Shown piece after piece: positions 57,315-64,000 of a stretch of 64,000 nucleotides of DNA; positions within the stretch are counted from its first letter, which is position 1; each line of letters starts with the position of its first letter. The position numbers and the translations under genes were made by a program. A model generated the notes under the pieces. It was not told the DNA's origin and ran no database searches. It saw only the letters and a program-made list of their open reading frames with translations. The stretch comes from Bryobacterales bacterium (lineage in GTDB: Bacteria; Acidobacteriota; Terriglobia; Bryobacterales; UBA6623): contig JAPOOG010000109.1 in the NCBI GenBank assembly GCA_026713545.1, positions 1 to 64,000 of the forward strand. The letters are read 5' to 3'.

Positions 57315-60233
57315 CTAATCCGCGACTGCTCTCCGTAGAATCTCGGCCACGTGGCGCGGCCGGCGCGTCGTGAAGTGACTGATCTGTTGGCGGCAGGAAA
57401 CACCGCTGACGGCGATCTCGGTGTCGAGAGACGCCGCCTCCACCGCGGGCAGCAACCTTTGGCGGCCGATGGTTTCAGAAATCTCGTAGTGCTCCTTCTC
57501 AAACCCAAAGGACCCGGCCATGCCGCAACAGCCGGAATTGACCTCTTTGACGTCCAGACCCGGCACGAGACGGAGCGCGTCCAGGCTGGAGGCGTTGCCG
57601 ATGTGAGCCTTCTGATGGCAATGGCCGTGAAAGAGAACCTGTCCGGAATCGTCTTTGAACCGAAGCATTAGTTGATTCGACCGATGCAAGCGAAGCAGGA
57701 ACTCGTCGAGCATCCAGGCGTTCTCGGCCACCTTCTCGACACGCTCGTCGGAAACCAAGTCGAAGTAGTCGTCTCTCAGCGTGAGCAGGCAGCTCGGTTC
57801 GCAGCCGACAACCGGGATATCCTGCTCGGCGTACGGCATCAATGTACGCACGTTGTGTCTGGCGGCATCGCGGGCGTCTTCGATAAATCCTTTGGAGATC
57901 ATGGGGCGGCCACAGCACTTCTTGTCCGCCAGGATGACTTCGTATCCGGCCTTCTCCAGCACTTCCGTTGCGGCGCGCCCGACTTGAGGGTAGTTGTAGT
58001 TCATGAAGCAGTCATGGAAGAGCACGATCTTCGGCCTACCCCTGGTGGACGTCCCGCCGCTGCGACGGCGGTGCCACTTCACGAAGGTCGGGGAAGCGAA
58101 CGGCGGCATCTTGCGCCGCCGGTCGATTCCGACGAACGCGTGAAGCATCCACTTCACCGGCGCGAGACCCATGGTGAAGTTCGCGAGCGACGGAAAGCGG
58201 CTGCCCCACTTGTTCAGCGTCTCGACACCGGCGAACATTCGAGCGCGCAGAGGCGTGCCGTTTTGGGCGTAATAGTGCGCCAGGAACTCATACTTGATCT
58301 TCGCCATGTCGACGTTCGTCGGACATTCGCGTTTACAGCCCTTGCACTCGAGACAAAGATCCAGCACATCGTACATACGCTTCGAGGTCAGCTCGGCAGC
58401 CGGCAGCCGCCCCGATAGCGCCGCACGAAGCGCGTTGGCACGACCGCGCGTCGAGTGCTCCTCGTCGAGCGTCGCATGATACGACGGACACATCGTTCCT
58501 ACGTCACGCTTGCGGCAGACACCCATGCCGTTGCAATTCTCGATCGCCCGCGCAAAGCCGCCCTCGCGTTCGAAGTTGAGCTTGGTGTCGATCTGAATCG
58601 CTTGGTAGTCCTCACCCCAGCGCAAGCTTTCGGTCGGCTCTGGCGCGTCGACGACTTTGCCGGGGTTCATGATGTTCTCCGGATCGAAGAGGGCCTTCAC
58701 CCTCTTGAAAGCGCCGTATATCTCGGTGCCAAAGAGGTGCTTGTTGTATTTTCCGCGCGCGATGCCGTCGCCGTGCTCGCCGCTCATCGAGCCACCGTAC
58801 TCGCCGACAAGGACCGACACCTCGTCGAGGATACTGCTCATCTTTTCAACTTCAGACGCTTTCTTGAGGTTGATCATGGGGCGCACGTGCAAGCAGCCCA
58901 CCGATGCATGTCCGTAATAGCCACCGTGGGCGTCGTGGGTCTCGAGGATCTCCTGGAAGCCTCGCAGGAACGCCGGCATCTTCGCGATCGGCACTGCGGG
59001 ATCTTCCACGAACGCGATCGGCTTCTTGTCACCCGACACGCTCATCAAAAGTCCCAAGGCCATCTTGCGCGTGTTCCAGATGTTGGCCTGCTGCACCGGA
59101 TCGGCAACCGGCAGGTAGCTGAAACCGATCCGCTTCTTTTCGAGGTGTACTTTGAGCCTGTCCAGCTTCGATGCAACTTCCGGCTCGGAGACGCCGTAGA
59201 ATTCGACGACCATCAGCGCGTTCGCCGCGCGGTCGACGTAGCCCATCTGCTCGGCAAATTCAGGCTTCGCGAAAGCCTGCTTGAGGTTGAAGTCGTCCAT
59301 CAGTTCAGCGGCGGCAGGTTCGAATTGCAGGATCTCCTCCACCGACTCCACTGCTTCGAGCAATGACCTGAAGTGCACGAGCAGAAGGGCCTTCCTCTTC
59401 GGCAAAGGAACGATACGGATCTTCGCCTCGCTGATGACCGCCAGCGTACCCTCGCTACCCACCAGCAGGCGAGCCAGGTTAAAAGGTCCGGGCAGGCTCG
59501 AGTAGCCCGCGCCGAAGTGGCCGTTGTTCTTGACCAGCTCGTCAAGGTTATAGCCGCTGACGCGCCGGATGAGCTTCGGGAACCGCGCCAAGATCTCGTC
59601 TCGGTAGATTTCGCCGATGCCGAGCGCCTCGCGGTAGAGACGGTTCTCCAGGCTTTCGCCACGTCGCAAGCTGTCAAGACAACCCTCGTTTACAGGCCCG
59701 AACACTGCTTCCGAACCGTCCGACAGCACAGTCTTCACTTCCATGACGTGGTCGATCATCTTGCCGTGGACAATCGAGTGCGATCCGGCGGAGTTGTTGC
59801 CCAGCATGCCGCCGAGAGTCGCCCGGCTGCTGCTGGAAGTATCCGGCCCCAGACCGAACCCGTGAGGCCGCAGGTAGTCGTTCAGATGGTCTTGTATGAC
59901 CCCCGGCTGAACACGCACCCACTGCTCTTCGGTGTTCAGCTCGATGACACTGTGCATGTACTTGGCGAAGTCGATGTGAACAGCGTTTCCGACGGTTTGG
60001 CCCGAAAGGCTTGTGGCTCCGCCGCGCGGCAGGATCGGGACCTTGTGGCGCGCGGCGACCCGGCCGATCGCTGCTACGTCTTGCTTATGCCTGGGGATCA
60101 CAACACCGATCGGCTCAATCTGCCAGACACTGGCATCGGTGCTGTAGAGGATCTTCGAGTACTTGTCGAAGCGGACCTCGCCCTCGATTTCCTTGCGGAA
60201 CTGGTCGGCGAGATCGGTGGGGTATTGCTTCAT
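57315..60233 (-). CDS. FAD-binding and (Fe-S)-binding oxidoreductase fusion (GlcD/GlpC-type; YdiJ-like)
   Basis: LPRGGATSLSGQTVG FAD-binding motif; CLECKGCKRECPTNVDMAKIKYEFLAHYY; HCHQKAHIG and CCGMAGSFG cysteine-rich motifs. Confidence 0.94.
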   Translation of the reverse strand: MKQYPTDLADQFRKEIEGEVRFDKYSKILYSTDASVWQIEPIGVVIPRHKQDVAAIGRVAARHKVPILPRGGATSLSGQTVGNAVHIDFAKYMHSVIELNTEEQWVRVQPGVIQDHLNDYLRPHGFGLGPDTSSSSRATLGGMLGNNSAGSHSIVHGKMIDHVMEVKTVLSDGSEAVFGPVNEGCLDSLRRGESLENRLYREALGIGEIYRDEILARFPKLIRRVSGYNLDELVKNNGHFGAGYSSLPGPFNLARLLVGSEGTLAVISEAKIRIVPLPKRKALLLVHFRSLLEAVESVEEILQFEPAAAELMDDFNLKQAFAKPEFAEQMGYVDRAANALMVVEFYGVSEPEVASKLDRLKVHLEKKRIGFSYLPVADPVQQANIWNTRKMALGLLMSVSGDKKPIAFVEDPAVPIAKMPAFLRGFQEILETHDAHGGYYGHASVGCLHVRPMINLKKASEVEKMSSILDEVSVLVGEYGGSMSGEHGDGIARGKYNKHLFGTEIYGAFKRVKALFDPENIMNPGKVVDAPEPTESLRWGEDYQAIQIDTKLNFEREGGFARAIENCNGMGVCRKRDVGTMCPSYHATLDEEHSTRGRANALRAALSGRLPAAELTSKRMYDVLDLCLECKGCKRECPTNVDMAKIKYEFLAHYYAQNGTPLRARMFAGVETLNKWGSRFPSLANFTMGLAPVKWMLHAFVGIDRRRKMPPFASPTFVKWHRRRSGGTSTRGRPKIVLFHDCFMNYNYPQVGRAATEVLEKAGYEVILADKKCCGRPMISKGFIEDARDAARHNVRTLMPYAEQDIPVVGCEPSCLLTLRDDYFDLVSDERVEKVAENAWMLDEFLLRLHRSNQLMLRFKDDSGQVLFHGHCHQKAHIGNASSLDALRLVPGLDVKEVNSGCCGMAGSFGFEKEHYEISETIGRQRLLPAVEAASLDTEIAVSGVSCRQQISHFTTRRPRHVAEILRRAVAD

Positions 60234-60348
60234 GACTGGCGGAACTTGCCGGCTCGGAAGCCGAAAAGAGAAACCGGCCTTCTCCGGAGCTCCAACCTGC
60301 TTGTAGACTCACGAGCCCCGGAATCACTGAACCGCTCCGCGGGTGGGG

Positions 60349-61566
60349 TTATCGAGCGGCCCGTGCCATCAGACGGCTGATCTTCTCAAGGCCCAACTCT
60401 ATATTGTCGTCGCTGACGTTCGAAAAAGAAAGACGCAGCGTATTCGCGCAGCTGCCGTCCACGAAAAAGGGCTGACCGGGAATGAACGCCACCTTCTCTT
60501 GCTCCACCGCCTGGCGCAGCAGGAGCAGCGTATCGATTTGCTCCAGCAACTCGACCCACAAAAAGAGGCCACCTTGCGGACGGTTCCACTTGGCGAGCCT
60601 GGACATGTGCCGTTCGAGCGCCTCCTGCATCAGGACGCACTTCATTTCGTAGAATGCGCGAACTCCAGCGAGATGGGCGTCGAGCCAGTCCCGCTTGAGA
60701 TATTCGAGAATCAGCTTCTGGCCCACAGTCGAAGTACAGAGATCACCTGTCTCCTTGGCAAGCTCGATGCGGCGGACAATCTCCTTGGGCCCGACGATCC
60801 AGGCGACCCGCAACCCCGGCGCAAGGACTTTGGAGAAGGTCGACATATACAGGGCGTTCTCCGCACCGTCATAGGACTTGATGGGTTTCAGGACATCGGG
60901 ATCATCACCCGAGAAGTAGACCTCGCCATAGGCGTTGTCTTCGAAGATGAGCAGGTTTTCTTCGCGAGCCACTTCGATCAGACCTTTGCGGGTCTGCACA
61001 TCCCAGGTGTGCCCCGAGGGGTTCTGAAAGTTCGGGATGACGTAGATGAGTTTCGGAGGCGAGCCTTCCAAGCGGACTTTGCGGATCTTCGTCCGGAGAT
61101 CGTCGAGGTCCATGCCAGCCGAGGTTTTTCGAATGCCCACCATGCGCGCCCGGAAGTTCTCGAATGATGCCGTCGCACCGATGTAATTGGGCAGTTCAAC
61201 GAAAACGGCGTCGCCGGGGTCGAGCAGAACGCGGGCTACAAAATCAAGTCCCTGCTGGGATCCGCTGACGAGAATGGTCTCCACGGTCGCGGCTTCGATG
61301 CCGTGTACACGGGCGTTGCGTTCGCGAACGGCCTCGATCAGCTCGGCGTTGCCGCGGGTAACGCTGTACTGAAAGAGTCTTCCCTTCTCTACAGCGATCA
61401 GATGGTTGAAGATCTCCGCCAGTTGCTCGTGCGGGAACATTTCCGCGTTGGGCGAACCTGTGGCGAAGGAGATGACGTCCGGCCGGTTCACCAAACCCGT
61501 CAACTGTCGGATGAGCGAAGACTTCATGACCTTGGCGTCTTCGGCAATCATCTCGTTGAACAGCAT
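60349..61566 (-). CDS. PLP-dependent aminotransferase (2-aminoadipate/LysN-like)
   Basis: LVNRPDVISFATGSPNAEMFP, VSGSQQGLDFVARVLLDPGD, YVIPNFQNPSGHTW, DNAYGEVYFSGDD, STFSKVLAPGLRVAWIVGP. Confidence 0.94.
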   Translation of the reverse strand: MLFNEMIAEDAKVMKSSLIRQLTGLVNRPDVISFATGSPNAEMFPHEQLAEIFNHLIAVEKGRLFQYSVTRGNAELIEAVRERNARVHGIEAATVETILVSGSQQGLDFVARVLLDPGDAVFVELPNYIGATASFENFRARMVGIRKTSAGMDLDDLRTKIRKVRLEGSPPKLIYVIPNFQNPSGHTWDVQTRKGLIEVAREENLLIFEDNAYGEVYFSGDDPDVLKPIKSYDGAENALYMSTFSKVLAPGLRVAWIVGPKEIVRRIELAKETGDLCTSTVGQKLILEYLKRDWLDAHLAGVRAFYEMKCVLMQEALERHMSRLAKWNRPQGGLFLWVELLEQIDTLLLLRQAVEQEKVAFIPGQPFFVDGSCANTLRLSFSNVSDDNIELGLEKISRLMARAAR

Positions 61567-61657
61567 GGTCCTTGGATTCTAGCGCAGGGATCCGAGGAAG
61601 CCGCATGTACACCGAAAGACGCCGGTTCATTCATGACTCCCTGATAAAATCGGCCTT

Positions 61658-62803
61658 ATGCTCAACCTCGACAATTGCCGCGAGAGGCAACAACGGTTGC
61701 TCATGGTGATGGAACAGGACTCCATCGACCTGGCGGTCATCACGAACCCGAAGACCGTCTACTACTTCTCTGGCGTTCTCGTAAATCCCACGTTGCCGCA
61801 TGCCTACCTGCTCGATGCGTCCGGCAAATCGGCATTGCTGACCGATGCTCCGGTACTCGATCCGGGAGAAAAGCCCAATGCGGCCGCCGACAAGGTGGAG
61901 ATGTACCGCTTCCACAGCATGGAGCGCGACAACACCGTGACGAACTGGTCACAAGATGTCGCGGTAATGCTGAAAGCGGCTGCGCAACAGTTCCTTCCCA
62001 CGGGCGGCACGCTGGGGCTCGAGTTCGACTCGGCGCTATACGCCGTGAGCGATGCGGCCCGCGAGGTGGCGTGCAGCGGCACAAAAAACCTGACCCCCGC
62101 CATCGATCAGATGCGCCGCCAGAAGGACCCGGACGAGATCCAGTGCATGCGCCGAGCGGTGACCCTCGTCGAAGCCGGATTAGCGGCCATCAAGGCCCGA
62201 CTCGAACCCGGCATGACCGAGTTTCGGGCCTATTCGATCTACTACGAAGCGATGGTGGCGAACGCCGGCACATCAGTCGAGCTAGCGGGCGACTTCGCGA
62301 CCGGGCTTCGAAACGTCAAGGGCGGCGGCCCGCCGACGCCCAGACGGGTGCAGCTCGGCGACCTCTACATCTTCGACACGTTCCCGATCTTTCAGGGCTA
62401 CATGTGCGATTTCACGCGTACCTTCGTCGTGGGCCGACCAACGCAAATCCAGCAGGACGCCTGGGGGCACGTCATGGAAGCGCACGAGATCGCGCGACGC
62501 AACATCGCGCCCGGCGTTCCCGCGAAGGAAGTGTACGAGACGATCAAGACGCATCTCGACAAATTCGAGCCGGCCCAAGGTTCTTTCTGGCATCATGCCG
62601 GCCACGGCGTGGGTCTCAATGGCTGGGAGTTGCCTTGGCTCACTCCGGGAAGCAAAGAAACGATCCTGGATCGCGAAGTACTCGCCTGCGAACCGGGGCT
62701 CTATGCGGATGCGATGCAAGGAGGCATCCGTCTAGAGCACGACTATCTCGTCACGCCCGAAGGCACAACCGCCCTTGACCGTTTCCCGATGGATTTGACG
62801 TAG
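61658..62803 (+). CDS. M24 family metallopeptidase (Xaa-Pro aminopeptidase/creatinase-like)
   Basis: IDQMRRQKDPDEIQCMRRAVTLVEAGLAAIK, LGDLYIFDTFPIFQGYMCDFTRTFVVG, HHAGHGVGLNGWELPWL, EPGLYADAMQGGIRLEHDYLVT. Confidence 0.93.
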   Translation: MLNLDNCRERQQRLLMVMEQDSIDLAVITNPKTVYYFSGVLVNPTLPHAYLLDASGKSALLTDAPVLDPGEKPNAAADKVEMYRFHSMERDNTVTNWSQDVAVMLKAAAQQFLPTGGTLGLEFDSALYAVSDAAREVACSGTKNLTPAIDQMRRQKDPDEIQCMRRAVTLVEAGLAAIKARLEPGMTEFRAYSIYYEAMVANAGTSVELAGDFATGLRNVKGGGPPTPRRVQLGDLYIFDTFPIFQGYMCDFTRTFVVGRPTQIQQDAWGHVMEAHEIARRNIAPGVPAKEVYETIKTHLDKFEPAQGSFWHHAGHGVGLNGWELPWLTPGSKETILDREVLACEPGLYADAMQGGIRLEHDYLVTPEGTTALDRFPMDLT

Positions 62804-63041
62804 CAAGCCCCCCCGCAAAGGGGGAAAATGCGCGCCGGCTCTTTCGCGGGCTCCCCGCAAAGGGAGCGTTGCCGTGTTCGGCAAAATCGCTCTTGACGGA
62901 CGCACTGGTGACGTCGTTCGGAGCCGGCGTCGGCCAAGGTGTTCCGACGCCTGGAATCCTACTTCCCTTTCTCCAGGAGGCGTGTGCATCCTGACCGTAG
63001 CGAGGACCAATCAATCAGAGTCTTTTCAGAGCGAGCCAGCG

Positions 63042-63722
63042 TTACGGATTCGTCAGATCCCGAACATAGATATCCCGGAAGCGCATCCGACCCTTGCCGC
63101 CGGAATGAAGCTGCAGAGCTATCAGGCCCTCTTCAGAGCCAGGGTTGGGATAGGTGAAGTCGAGGATCATTATGCCGTTCAGGTGGACGATATAGCGGTT
63201 GCCCTCGACCTGGATCAGCATGTCATTCCAATCGTACGGACGCATCACAGCGTTGTATTCCGGAGCGGGCCAGGCCACCCAGCCGCGACCGTCGCCATAG
63301 ATGCCACCTGTCGGTGAGCGGTTGCCGATCGTCGGGTCGATCTCGATTTGCCGTCCGGCAATGATCCTGGGCGTGTCACCCTCGAACTTCGTGTGGATGT
63401 AGACGCCGCTGTTCCCCTCAGCCTCGCACTTGAAGCGCAGTGACAGGTGGAAGTCCCGGTAGGATTTCTCCGTCGCGAGGTAGCCGTACTTGTCGGAGAT
63501 CCCCGCTCCGTAGATCGCACCGTTCTCATCGACCTCCCACTTCTCGGCGCCAACTTTTCGCCAACCCGTAAAGTCTTTGCCGTTGAAGAGCTGCACCCAA
63601 CCCGGCTTCAGCTTGCGAGGGCGAGGCCGATTCTGTTGGGTGAACGCGAGACCGGTAGTCAGAAGAGCCAAGGCAATGATCGCGGAGGCAAGTCGGAAAG
63701 AGATACCCAGTGAAGACTTCAT
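63042..63722 (-). CDS. DUF1080 (3-keto-disaccharide hydrolase-like) secreted protein
   Basis: GWVQLFNGKDFTGWRKVGAEKWEVDENGAIYG, YRDFHLSLRFKCEAEGNSGVYIHTKFEG, DWNDMLIQVEGNRYIVHLNG. Confidence 0.94.
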   Translation of the reverse strand: MKSSLGISFRLASAIIALALLTTGLAFTQQNRPRPRKLKPGWVQLFNGKDFTGWRKVGAEKWEVDENGAIYGAGISDKYGYLATEKSYRDFHLSLRFKCEAEGNSGVYIHTKFEGDTPRIIAGRQIEIDPTIGNRSPTGGIYGDGRGWVAWPAPEYNAVMRPYDWNDMLIQVEGNRYIVHLNGIMILDFTYPNPGSEEGLIALQLHSGGKGRMRFRDIYVRDLTNP

Positions 63723-63781
63723 GACGGTTCCAAGCTCCAGTATGTGATTCGAGGCGCGTAAAGCGGCTCGCGCTTCGCATC

Positions 63782-64000
63782 CTAGCGCCTACGCTGTTCT
63801 TCCAGCAAGCGATAGACTTCCCGCTTCGATAGCCCGCGTTCTTTCGCTACCTGTTTGACGGCGCCCATCCGCCCGGCGCCTTGACTCATGAATACGTCGA
63901 CGCGATCAGCGATCGTGCCCTCCCTGGTGCGGGGAGATTCACCGCGGCCAATCAGCAAAGTGATTTCCCCTCTCACCGCACCGCGTTGGTCAAGTGTGGC
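63782..64000 (-). CDS. rsmI: C-terminal part of 16S rRNA (cytidine(1402)-2'-O)-methyltransferase, running off the right edge
   Basis: RGEITLLIGRGE...MGAVKQVAKERGLSKREVYRLLEEQRRR is typical of the RsmI C-terminus. Frame is open to base 64000. Confidence 0.75.
   Translation of the reverse strand, partial: ATLDQRGAVRGEITLLIGRGESPRTREGTIADRVDVFMSQGAGRMGAVKQVAKERGLSKREVYRLLEEQRRR

Overview
The window is a GC-rich chromosomal segment that looks like Acidobacteriota. A Bryobacterales/Solibacter-type affiliation is inferred from a TIGR03437-like C-terminal domain, a DUF507 protein and an S46 peptidase. Most of it is ordinary core and metabolic genes: rho, xylulokinase, lpxA, lpxD, truB, nadD-obgE-rpmA-rplU, truA, thiG, lepA, purE, a GldA/F/G-like ABC exporter, TolC, three tandem EamA/DMT transporters, and a truncated rsmI at the right edge. 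I saw no convincing tRNA, rRNA, CRISPR array, transposase or phage gene. The unusual layer is non-coding. Several families of dispersed palindromic, MITE-like elements without a transposase occupy the intergenic space, and their ends often abut stop codons directly. Most notable is a 276-bp element (51612-51887). It is flanked by CTAG, lies in frame inside the signal-peptide codons of an SMP-30/gluconolactonase-like gene, and its in-silico excision restores a perfect signal peptide. A related copy lies at 41639-41904 and a probable fragment abuts the rho stop codon. Everything here was read by eye; no homology search or folding was run.
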